A stretch of DNA of 64,000 nucleotides from Sphingobacterium mizutaii. GTDB lineage: Bacteria; Bacteroidota; Bacteroidia; Sphingobacteriales; Sphingobacteriaceae. A program made the position numbers and the translations under genes. Positions 54,133 to 61,847 of this stretch are shown here, piece after piece. The stretch is taken from the NCBI RefSeq assembly GCF_900187125.1, contig NZ_LT906468.1, positions 4,526,001 to 4,590,000 on the forward strand. Reading direction: 5' to 3'. Under the pieces are notes generated by a model. That model made no database searches. It was not told the origin of the DNA and saw nothing but the letters and a program-made list of their open reading frames with translations. How positions within the stretch are numbered: position 1 is the stretch's first letter; the number at the start of each line of letters is the position of its first letter.

Positions 54133-55926
54133 ATGAAAAATATATATAAATTCATTATCGTTCTCAGCATTGCCTTAGTGGCACTTGTTCTGGAATTTAT
54201 CCTGAAAGAACCGCATTATGCTAAAATCTTAATTACGGCAACCGGCATTTTGATGTCCATTGTTCTTCTGAAAGGAATGATCGACGTGCTTCGTTCCGGG
54301 AATTTTGGCGTGGATATTTTGGCGATTTCTGCCATTGCTGCAACCTTAGCTGTTGGTAATTATTGGGCGGCACTCATTATCCTCATTATGATTACCGGAG
54401 GTGATTCGTTGGAAGATTATGCCCAGAAAAAAGCCCGGAAAGATTTAAAATCATTGCTTGATAATACACCCCGAATTGCTCATAAAAAAACAGGAAACGA
54501 TTTACATGATGTTCCTGTGGAGGATATTAAAATCGGTGACATCATCATCGTAAAACCCAAGGAAATTATTCCCGTGGACGGAATTTTACTGAGTGCAGAG
54601 GTGCTGCTGGACGAATCTTCGCTCACGGGCGAATCCAAACCCGTCAACAAAACCAAAGGCAACAGCTTATGGTCGGGTTCGGTGAATGGTTCGGGAGCCA
54701 TTACCATTCAGGTTTCCAAACTCGCCAAAGACAGCCAGTACCAGCAACTCGTGCAATTGGTGCATAATTCCGAAAAAGAGCCGGCACATTTTGTGCGAAT
54801 GGCGGATCGGTACGCTTTGCCTTTTACCATCGTTGCTTTTTTAATTGCCGGAATTGCTTATTTGATTACCAAAGATCCCAACCGCATTGCCGAAGTGTTG
54901 GTGGTGGCTTCGCCCTGCCCGCTGATTCTGGCGGCTCCCATTGCCCTGATAGCCGGAATGAGCCGTTCCAGCAGAAATGGGGTGGTGATAAAATCCGGGA
55001 CTGTCATCGAAAAACTGGACAGAATGAAAGCCATCGCCTTCGATAAAACCGGAACCTTAACCAAAGGCGATCTTACTGTGGACGACATCATCCCGGAAAA
55101 TTCTTATTCGCAAGACGAACTGATTGATTTTGTAGCCAGCGTAGAACAGCAGTCTTCCCACGTTTTGGCGGTTTCGGTGATGAAATATATCGGGGATAAA
55201 CCGATTCCTCTGGCAACAGATTTAAAGGAAATAGAAGGAAATGGTATTGAAGGAAAAGTAAACGGCAAACTGGTGAAAGTGGGTAAACTGAATTTTGTAA
55301 CGACCGAACCCATTTCAATTAAAACGGAAAAAACCTCGTTATTTGTTTCGGTGAATGACAAATATGCAGGGGAAATCACCTTTACCGATGAAGTGCGCCC
55401 CGAAGCCCGGCAAACCATTGCCCAATTAATAAAAATGGGTATCCAAAAAATTATGATGATTTCCGGCGACAAGCAAAGTATTTCTGAAAACATTGCCAAA
55501 GAAATTGGCATTACGGAAGTGCACGGTGGCTGTTTGCCGGAAGACAAACTGAAAATCCTGAAAAGTATGCCCGACGAATTTCGCCCGGTTGTAATGGTGG
55601 GTGATGGCGTGAACGATGCACCGTCGTTAACCGTTGCCGATGTAGGCATTGCGATGGGTGCTAAAGGATCGAGTGCCGCCAGCGATTCGGCTGATGTGGT
55701 GATTTTAAGAGACAATCTGCAAAAAGTGAGTGATACTATTCTCATTTCCAAAGAAACGATGAAGATTGCCCGTCAATCCGTTTTCATTGGCATTGCCGTT
55801 TGTACCGTGCTTATGCTGATTGCAGCCTTCGGTGTTTTACCGGCATTGATTGGTGCAGGATTGCAGGAAGTGGTGGATCTGATTTCCATTACCTCGGCAT
55901 TAAGGGCTTTGAAGGACAGAACGTAA
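54133..55926 (+). CDS. heavy metal P1B-type ATPase with SPC motif, no metal-binding N-terminus
   Basis: The product has 597 residues. Core motifs are LTGES (actuator), DKTGTLTKG with phosphorylated Asp304, and VGDGVNDAPSL. The membrane metal site reads S260-P-C262-P rather than the usual CPC. The last helices have LQEVVDLISITSAL in place of the ZntA-type D-M-G or P1B-4-type HEGGT motif. There is no HMA domain and about six transmembrane helices, so it resembles the compact P1B-4/5-like groups that move Co, Fe or Ni. Metal specificity is uncertain. It is the last gene of the operon, 10 bases after the PAP2 gene. Confidence 0.9.
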   Translation: MKNIYKFIIVLSIALVALVLEFILKEPHYAKILITATGILMSIVLLKGMIDVLRSGNFGVDILAISAIAATLAVGNYWAALIILIMITGGDSLEDYAQKKARKDLKSLLDNTPRIAHKKTGNDLHDVPVEDIKIGDIIIVKPKEIIPVDGILLSAEVLLDESSLTGESKPVNKTKGNSLWSGSVNGSGAITIQVSKLAKDSQYQQLVQLVHNSEKEPAHFVRMADRYALPFTIVAFLIAGIAYLITKDPNRIAEVLVVASPCPLILAAPIALIAGMSRSSRNGVVIKSGTVIEKLDRMKAIAFDKTGTLTKGDLTVDDIIPENSYSQDELIDFVASVEQQSSHVLAVSVMKYIGDKPIPLATDLKEIEGNGIEGKVNGKLVKVGKLNFVTTEPISIKTEKTSLFVSVNDKYAGEITFTDEVRPEARQTIAQLIKMGIQKIMMISGDKQSISENIAKEIGITEVHGGCLPEDKLKILKSMPDEFRPVVMVGDGVNDAPSLTVADVGIAMGAKGSSAASDSADVVILRDNLQKVSDTILISKETMKIARQSVFIGIAVCTVLMLIAAFGVLPALIGAGLQEVVDLISITSALRALKDRT

Positions 55927-56099
55927 CCACAACATTTGTTAATTGTCAGGAAAACCTTCAAAGGTCGCTGTTCAAGCAAAATAAAAACGTCCATAAAGAC
56001 CGAAGGGTCGATAATGACCTGTTGAAAGGCATAAAGGGTTGTTAAAAAGAATCGCTTCTAATTAAGCAATTTTAAAAGGGGATTGTCATTCCTTTTTAT

Positions 56100-56597
56100 T
56101 CGCCACGCAGCGGAGAGCTGCCCGTATCCGTTCAGGACGGTAATTATATACTAAATTTTCCAGTAGACGAGTACACTGAAGTATCATTGACTGACGAGCT
56201 GTTAACAGCTACCGACAAAAAACCTATAGCCGCATTTAAAGGAAAGACAGATTATATGCTGGTATTTGAAAAGGAAGAGGATGTTGCTTCTCTACTCCCT
56301 GATTTAGCGAAAATTGCCAAAATAAATGCACGAGGAATTATTGTAACCGCCAAAGGTAATCAATATGATTTCGTTTCCCGCTTTTTTGCTCCGGCATGTG
56401 GCGTTAACGAAGATGCCGTATGCGGTTCTGCACATACAACGCTCACTCCTTATTGGGCTGGACAATTAGGCAAAACTGAATTACTCGCTTTTCAACTTTC
56501 AGAAAAAACAGGCGAAGTACATTGTAAGATATTGGGTGACAGAGTTGAGCTGGGAGGAACAGCCGTACTGTATTTGAAAGGCGAAATATTCATCTGA
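56100..56597 (+). pseudogene. PhzF-family isomerase, 5'-truncated
   Basis: The frame SPRSGELPVSVQDGNYILNF starts near 56100 without a start codon. It continues with SRFFAPACGVNEDAVCGSAH and TTLTPYWAGQLGK, the conserved middle and C-terminal blocks of PhzF proteins, ending normally at 56595-56597. About 100 N-terminal residues, including the catalytic Glu, are missing. The fragment lies in the scar region behind the P-ATPase. Confidence 0.8.
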
Positions 56598-56716
56598 TAA
56601 AAATGGTGGAATGAGTATAGAATCAGCTAAAAAACATTTAAGCAAATGGAATATTTGATATAATAAAAAAGAACTACCATTGAACCAAAAGAATGCCCAA
56701 ACAAGGTTAATTTGTT

Positions 56717-57097
56717 TTATCCCGTCTCTATTCTCAGCTGTTCCAGATCCTCGACTAGTACCATAAGATTCAAAGTGTTGGCAATCGAATCGGGCACTCT
56801 CGAGAGCAGACTTCCCCTCTGGTCATACAGTAGAAAACTATTCGAATGCGTATTATTTCGAAATGCATCTACAAGATAATAGAAGTTGTTTCCCGGTCCA
56901 CCATGAAGGGAAACCACGGTATCACCATGTCCAATGGATGTTACGTAAAGTTTTGCTTTTGAATCAGCGGAAGGCAAGTACCAGGAGTTCATATCAAGTA
57001 CATCAAGGATATCCTCAACAGATCGCTCTTGGCTCTTTAATCCCGGTGTAATCAAAAATAGTACAGTAATTAGAGACAGGATTTTTATTATTTTCAT
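56717..57097 (-). pseudogene. alpha/beta hydrolase (proline iminopeptidase-like), 3'-truncated
   Basis: The ATG at 57097 gives a signal peptide (IIKILSLITVLFLITPGLKS), then the oxyanion motif VVSLHGGPGNNFYYL and LLYDQRGSLLSRVPD. It breaks off at LEQLRIETG, before the catalytic Ser nucleophile. Only about 126 of some 350 residues remain, so no activity is expected. Confidence 0.75.
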
Positions 57098-57260
57098 AAC
57101 GAATTGGAGCATTGGTCAAAATCGAAATCACTAATAGTCAAATTCTCACGTTGAGTGTATAATGCCGCAAGGAATGTGCCATATTGCTTATTCGGAGGAT
57201 GACTTTTCGAAGTTTACAGAGGATGTTTTGACTTTTTTAACCACACCATCATCATAAAAA

Positions 57261-57419
57261 TCAATGTTTTCTATGGGGTTTTGTTGTAATCCAAAGGAAT
57301 AAGAACCATACACCAAAAGCTACACTGAATCCGATCCAAGGAGACTTCATGCTGATCGCAGCAAAGAACCCGATTGTTGACAAGAAACACGTTAAAAAGA
57401 ATAAAAGTAAATTTTTCAT
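57261..57419 (-). CDS. small two-helix membrane protein
   Basis: From ATG 57419 the frame codes for 52 residues, MKNLLLFFLTCFLSTIGFFA then a second hydrophobic helix (SVAFGVWFLFLWI) and a basic tail TTKPHRKH. Start and stop are clean. It is 80 bases downstream of the integrase on the same strand. No known family; it could be an orphan or an element-encoded small protein. Confidence 0.4.
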   Translation of the reverse strand: MKNLLLFFLTCFLSTIGFFAAISMKSPWIGFSVAFGVWFLFLWITTKPHRKH

Positions 57420-57499
57420 GAGTAAAAGTTTAAATATTAAAAAATTAAGTCTGTATCCAACGAATTGTAATCGTTGGATACAAATCAAGTTAAGCAGCT

Positions 57500-58804
57500 T
57501 TACCTGCTTATTTCTTTCTTCCTAATCAGTTCCAAAATTTTAGGCTCTGATTTCCTCAAGAACTGCATTACTTTATTTTGGACGTCATCTATAATTCTCC
57601 AATCCTTGGCGATATAAATATCTGTAACACGATTTCCATTATCGACATGGTTGAGTGCTAAAGCAACATCATCTTTACTCATCCTACAGTCATTTCTAGC
57701 TGTATTTGCGAAGGTATGGCGCGCACCATAAAGCGTTACTACCTGTACACCCGAAAGTTCTCGGAGTTTCTTCATTCCATGTTTTAATGAGGAATTGAAA
57801 GTGGTCCGGCTTGAATATCTTTGTGATAACTTTCCAATATATTTCTCCAATAAAGGTTTAGCTTCATCAATTATCCTTATACTAATAAATGCTCTGTCTT
57901 TTCGTTTCCCCTTAGTTTTAGATCGATTGTAGTCAACCCGACCATTTCGAACATTGTCAGTAGATATTTTAAATAAATCAACAGCATTCATCCCGCACAA
58001 ATAGAATGAGAGCATATATAAGTCCCGAGCGAGTTCAGCCCTAGTGTTAGGTAACACTTTACAATCTCGAATTCTAATAACCTCTTCAAGATTATTATTT
58101 CTATTTTCGGTAAGAGGAGCTGAACCTACCTTATATTTTTTGAAGGGATAGTGTTTAATCAATATAATGCCCAGATCTTCATTATTGTAATGGTTCAACG
58201 CTTCATTAAATAATGTACGAAGATCTCTCATATAATTATATAAACTAGTATCCGAAACAGGCTTTGAAACAGTAGTAACGGGCTTTCCCAACTGGTTTAT
58301 TCTTGTTATTGTCCGTTCAGATTTCAAGTAACGTTCAAACTGAACGAGCATATTAAAATGTATTTCATTTATTGAGACAGTTTCCCGATTAAAAAAATCA
58401 ATGAGGTGGTTACGGACTGATCGATGGTTAGCGGCAGAACCATCACGACCGTCATCCTTCTCTTGTTGAATACAGTTCGCACAGAACTTGATAAAATCAA
58501 TTTCTTCATCTATATTTTTGAGATAATCCCTTAATGAACCCGCGGTGAAAAAGTCAAGCTTCTCCTCGAGCTCGCTGATCGTTTTACGGTAGTCCTTTAG
58601 TTTCTTGTCAACTATTTCAAGGACAAAAGGATCTTTAATACTAAATTCTTTTTTTCCTTTCACCTTGGTGAGTTGTTTTAGGGAAAGGAAATGAGGAGTG
58701 TCTATAATTTTTTTTTCCTCTTTGTGATAGACCCTAATTTTCACATTGTAGGTTCCATCTGCTTTTTTGTGGTGTTCATAAACCTTTGCGCTTACGGTTG
58801 CCAT
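57500..58804 (-). CDS. int: tyrosine site-specific integrase of island 1
   Basis: The product has 434 residues. An N-terminal arm-binding domain starts MATVSAKVYEHHKKADGTYN, followed by a SAM-like core-binding domain (about 100-200) and the catalytic domain. Visible catalytic residues are Arg362-His363 in YGARHTFAN, His386 in LNHVDNG and Tyr397 in VTDIYIAKDW. The place of the first catalytic Arg is occupied by Cys270 in SFYLCGMNAVDL, as in several Bacteroidota integrases that lack canonical Arg I. It lies 186 bases from tRNA-Lys and probably inserts the element at the tRNA 3' end. Confidence 0.93.
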   Translation of the reverse strand: MATVSAKVYEHHKKADGTYNVKIRVYHKEEKKIIDTPHFLSLKQLTKVKGKKEFSIKDPFVLEIVDKKLKDYRKTISELEEKLDFFTAGSLRDYLKNIDEEIDFIKFCANCIQQEKDDGRDGSAANHRSVRNHLIDFFNRETVSINEIHFNMLVQFERYLKSERTITRINQLGKPVTTVSKPVSDTSLYNYMRDLRTLFNEALNHYNNEDLGIILIKHYPFKKYKVGSAPLTENRNNNLEEVIRIRDCKVLPNTRAELARDLYMLSFYLCGMNAVDLFKISTDNVRNGRVDYNRSKTKGKRKDRAFISIRIIDEAKPLLEKYIGKLSQRYSSRTTFNSSLKHGMKKLRELSGVQVVTLYGARHTFANTARNDCRMSKDDVALALNHVDNGNRVTDIYIAKDWRIIDDVQNKVMQFLRKSEPKILELIRKKEISR

Positions 58805-58831
58805 AATCTTTTCATTACCACGAAAACCTTT

Positions 58832-58851
58832 GTGACGTATTTGTGACGGTT
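58832..58851. repeat. arm-type motif upstream of integrase
   Basis: GTGACGTATTTGTGACGG contains two GTGACG hexamers 11 bases apart. Copies occur 28 bases from both integrase starts and at the far end of each island, all in the same orientation. Binding by the integrase arm domain is inferred. Confidence 0.6.
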
Positions 58852-58947
58852 TTACGTGAAGTTCAACAAAAAACTATGCAAAACACACCGTTTTGAGGTT
58901 TTTCAAAACGTGTAGGGAGGATGTTCCAAAACCACCCTAAGGAAAGC

Positions 58948-58984
58948 AAAAAAGCCGTTTTACGCAAGTAAAAACGGCTTTTTT
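58948..58984 (-). terminator. terminator of tRNA-Lys
   Basis: A 14-bp stem AAAAAAGCCGTTTT / AAAACGGCTTTTTT with a 9-base loop lies 7 bases 3' of the tRNA. It differs from the hairpin at 21450 but matches 40468-40505, so it came with the island. Confidence 0.8.
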
Positions 58985-58988
58985 AGAT

Positions 58989-59036
58989 AGTGACCCCGCT
59001 GAGGCTCGAACTCAGGACCCACAGATTAAGAGTCTG
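58989..59036 (-). repeat. att site within tRNA-Lys
   Basis: This 48-bp direct repeat, identical at 40509-40556 and over 44 bp at 21477-21520, is the right boundary of island 1. Crossover must lie within it, in the tRNA 3' half. Confidence 0.9.
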
Positions 59037-59063
59037 TTGCTCTACCAACTGAGCTACGAAGTC
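58991..59063 (-). tRNA. tRNA-Lys (anticodon CUU)
   Basis: On the - strand the 73 bases fold as a full cloverleaf: acceptor GACTTCG / CGGGGTC with two G-U pairs, D-arm GCTC...GAGC, anticodon stem ACAGA / TCTGT with loop CTCTTAA, and T-arm CCTGA-GTTCGAG-type loop TTCGAGC. The discriminator base is A and no CCA is encoded. The anticodon CTT reads AAG lysine codons. It is the integration target of the islands and its function is kept because each insertion restores the 3' half. Confidence 0.95.
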
Positions 59064-59172
59064 ATTTGATAAGTCAAAGGTACAAGTCATGACAAAAAAA
59101 TCAAATAAATTCTACAGTTTTTTGCGATTTTATGACATCTTCTTTATTCTCCGACCACAAACCTTACCTTCC

Positions 59173-60543
59173 TTACCCAAAACCTTTCACTTCCCAACCA
59201 TTCCTAAATTGCCTTTTCAAAAACTTATCCGCTTCTGGAGCGTTCGGGAATTTTAAATTCAATGCATCCCATTCCAAGACCTTCCCAGGAACTCTAATCG
59301 CTACGGTACCCAATAGGATCGCTTCGGTCATCGGACCGGTCTGTGCAAAATGCGATTCCGTTTTTGCCTTTTTCAGACAGGCATCCACATAATGGTGATA
59401 ATGGTTCCTTTCCTCCAACTTAGGGTACTGCAGGTCCTTGAACTTGGTCAGTGGCAACAATACCGGGGTTCCACCATGCGGAATCAACAATGCCCCTTCT
59501 GTACCGACCAACATTGCAGCCTCTTCCGGATATTCCTCGCCGTTGTTGTAAAGCGCCTGTACCTCCTTTGGTGGATAGAATTCTCCATCAAACCATTCTA
59601 AAGGCATGATATCTGACTCCGTTCTCTCATTTCCCGGGAATTTCCAGCTGATATGGTTTCCTTGCGACCAGGTGTCAGCCCGTCGTTCTGGGGAATCTTT
59701 CCAAGACTCCTGCACTTTGGCAAATACGGAAAGTGGAGCTTTCAACCCTAGTCCTTTCCAGACCGCATCGAAGATATGGCAACCTATATCTCCGGACCAA
59801 CCTGTTCCGAAATCCTGCCAGGTACGCCAAATTCCGGGATGATAAACGGTCGGAGCATAAGGGCGCATTGGAGCTGTTCCAATCCATTTATCCCAATCCA
59901 GAGTCGATGGAACCTCATAGGTTTCCTTTGGTCTCGGGCCGGCCAATCGATAGCCCGAAATCCCCGAACGGTTCGAACATAAATAGGCATGCTTCACCTT
60001 TCCGATCAGGCCTTCCTTAATCCATTGCACCGCCGTGCGATCACCAATAGAAGAGGCAATCTGGGTTCCAAGTTGAGTAACCACGCCAGCCTTGACCGCA
60101 TGCTTGGTCAGAACCCTGACCTCCGCAACATCATGGCACATCGGCTTTTGGCAATACACATGCTTGCCGGTATCAATGGCCGCCATAGCAATAATAAAAT
60201 GGTTATGATCAGGCACCGTAACATTTACGGAGTCGATATTCTTTTTCTCCTTCTCAAGCATTTCCCTCCAATCGGTATACAATCTAGCCCCTGGAACCTG
60301 CTGTGCAGCTTGTTTCAGATGGTTTTCATCCACATCACAAAGGGCCACGATCTGGATGTCGGGATGCGATTTAAATTGCTGCAGATCATGTCCGCCCATT
60401 CCGCCGACACCTATACAGGCATGCCTGAGCTTCTTGGCAGGAGTATTCGCGAAAGCTCGATCAAGGAAAAACGGGGCCGAGGCGGCCACCCCCGCAACGG
60501 TACGGATAAAATTCCTTCTGGAAGTTAAATTCTTATTGTTCAT
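59173..60543 (-). CDS. Gfo/Idh/MocA-family oxidoreductase with Tat signal
   Basis: The product of 456 residues starts with a twin-arginine signal (LTSRRNFIRTVAGVAASAPF), so the folded, NAD(P)-loaded enzyme is exported. The Rossmann part has HACIGVGGMGGHDLQQF and the EKP-like motif YCQKPMCHDVAEV. The large C-terminal domain includes GDIGCHIFDAVWKGL. Such secreted dehydrogenases oxidise or epimerise sugars, often at C3. The neighbouring DUF1080 gene (21-base gap) supports a 3-keto-sugar pathway. Confidence 0.9.
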   Translation of the reverse strand: MNNKNLTSRRNFIRTVAGVAASAPFFLDRAFANTPAKKLRHACIGVGGMGGHDLQQFKSHPDIQIVALCDVDENHLKQAAQQVPGARLYTDWREMLEKEKKNIDSVNVTVPDHNHFIIAMAAIDTGKHVYCQKPMCHDVAEVRVLTKHAVKAGVVTQLGTQIASSIGDRTAVQWIKEGLIGKVKHAYLCSNRSGISGYRLAGPRPKETYEVPSTLDWDKWIGTAPMRPYAPTVYHPGIWRTWQDFGTGWSGDIGCHIFDAVWKGLGLKAPLSVFAKVQESWKDSPERRADTWSQGNHISWKFPGNERTESDIMPLEWFDGEFYPPKEVQALYNNGEEYPEEAAMLVGTEGALLIPHGGTPVLLPLTKFKDLQYPKLEERNHYHHYVDACLKKAKTESHFAQTGPMTEAILLGTVAIRVPGKVLEWDALNLKFPNAPEADKFLKRQFRNGWEVKGFG

Positions 60544-60564
60544 AATTGTGGGTTTAGGTTCGTA

Positions 60565-61236
60565 TTAATTTGGTAGTACTTTTACACGGATATTCTTGAA
60601 CATCACTTTGCTTCCCGGATCATGTCCCTGCAAAGCAAAAGTCCCGTGAGAGATAAATTGACCGCGTTCGGAATCCTTCTTCAGATTGGGCTCTATATAT
60701 TCATAAAGCAATTGACCATTGATCAAGATCCTCACCTTTTTGCCCTTCACGATGATATGCTGGGTATACCATTCATTATCGACAGCTGGAGCCTTGTCCA
60801 CATTCACCACATTATAAAGGCTACCTGACTTCTTCCAGTCCGTATGGGTCAAGTTCACCTGCACCTCGTGGCCAACAGCAGGAAAGCCCTTGACCTGGAA
60901 ATCCGTGTGGAAATAAATCCCTGAATTGGATTTCGGAAAAGTCATCACATCAACCTTAAGTTCGAAATTCTTGAAGTCGTGGTTGTTCACGTCGCCCTCA
61001 TAGAATAGATGGGATACATTTCCATTCACCACAATGGCCCCATCCTTTACGCTAAAGGTCTGCGGATTCTCATTGACCTTCCAACCGTTCAAGGTCTTAC
61101 CGTCAAACAGAGAAATCCAACCTTCATCCTTTTCACTCTGCGTTTGCGCCAAGACAGTACCGGTTCCAAAAAATCCAACCAATAACAGCAAAACCAATCT
61201 TTGAATTGGATTTGCACTAATTCTTAATATGCTCAT
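60565..61236 (-). CDS. DUF1080 / 3-keto-glycoside hydrolase-like protein
   Basis: The product has 223 residues with a signal peptide (LVLLLLVGFFGTGTVLAQ). The jelly-roll DUF1080 domain shows WISLFDGKTLNGWKVN, NSGIYFHTDFQ, HEVQVNLTHTDWK and FALQGHDPGSKVMFKNIRVK. Members have been shown to cleave 3-keto-disaccharides in other Bacteroidota. It is co-oriented with the oxidoreductase, which could generate such substrates. Confidence 0.88.
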   Translation of the reverse strand: MSILRISANPIQRLVLLLLVGFFGTGTVLAQTQSEKDEGWISLFDGKTLNGWKVNENPQTFSVKDGAIVVNGNVSHLFYEGDVNNHDFKNFELKVDVMTFPKSNSGIYFHTDFQVKGFPAVGHEVQVNLTHTDWKKSGSLYNVVNVDKAPAVDNEWYTQHIIVKGKKVRILINGQLLYEYIEPNLKKDSERGQFISHGTFALQGHDPGSKVMFKNIRVKVLPN

Positions 61237-61847
61237 ATAAATTAAATTTTAACTTTTGGGTCTATAATACATTGCGGCGCAAAGCTTTAGCAATCAGGTT
61301 TATAGACCTAATTTACAAAATAACTGCCAGATTGTATATACATGCAGGCTTATTTATTGTAACTAATTTATGGGGTAGGGGATTGCGATGGATTTCGGGT
61401 TGGAGTCCGCTACCCAGCCGTGTATTTGAACCAAGATTCAAGAGATATGAGGGTAGACCCTGAACGGATTTTGAACCAGGATTATTGGGATGAGATGATG
61501 CGCCAAGATTATCATTTATTAGCCGGTTGGAAGGTATCGCGCTCGTTACGGGAATATTGGATATAACCGCTGAATATGGCCGTTTAAAAACAAAATTAAA
61601 TCGATCAAAACTCTCAGTCCAACCTTATGCCTCATTTCCAATCCTGAACTGACTGTTCAGGATCAAAATGCGCAAAAGCGGTATTCTTGCTTGTTGCAAA
61701 ACTACCGCTTTTGTGAGTTTTCTTAAAATTTTGAATTTGTCCCTCCCTGCTTTTATCTTTAAAATCTTGGTCAATCCTCCCATCCCGCGCTCCCCGTGAA
61801 ACATTTTAATTAAAAAATTGAAAAACAGCTACTTAAATAAAATTTAC
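61237..61847. other. non-coding gap with two hairpins
   Basis: These 611 bases carry no supported gene. Two inverted repeats stand at 61642-61662 and 61674-61712; the second is listed as a terminator. The remainder includes the probable promoter for the DUF1080/oxidoreductase pair. Confidence 0.4.
61642..61712 (-). terminator. double hairpin downstream of the metallophosphoesterase gene
   Basis: TCCTGAAC-TGACT-GTTCAGGA (61642-61662) and AAAAGCGGTA...TACCGCTTTT (61674-61712, 19-base loop) lie about 140-200 bases beyond the stop of the phosphoesterase. No T-run directly follows on the - strand, so termination is plausible but not certain. Confidence 0.45.

Larger units (their letters stand above)
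40509..59036. mobile_element. genomic island 1 with intact integrase
   Basis: It is flanked by 48-bp perfect direct repeats of the tRNA-Lys 3' end. The integrase gene is next to the intact tRNA, and a distal-end module lies at the opposite end. Cargo is Dps, SDR, AEC permease, FUSC-like protein and AraC regulator, then a TraG scrap, then a metal-efflux operon. Several broken genes occur near the integrase (PhzF, alpha/beta hydrolase). It lacks a conjugation system, so transfer would need a helper. It may still excise, because integrase and both att sites look complete. Confidence 0.8.
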
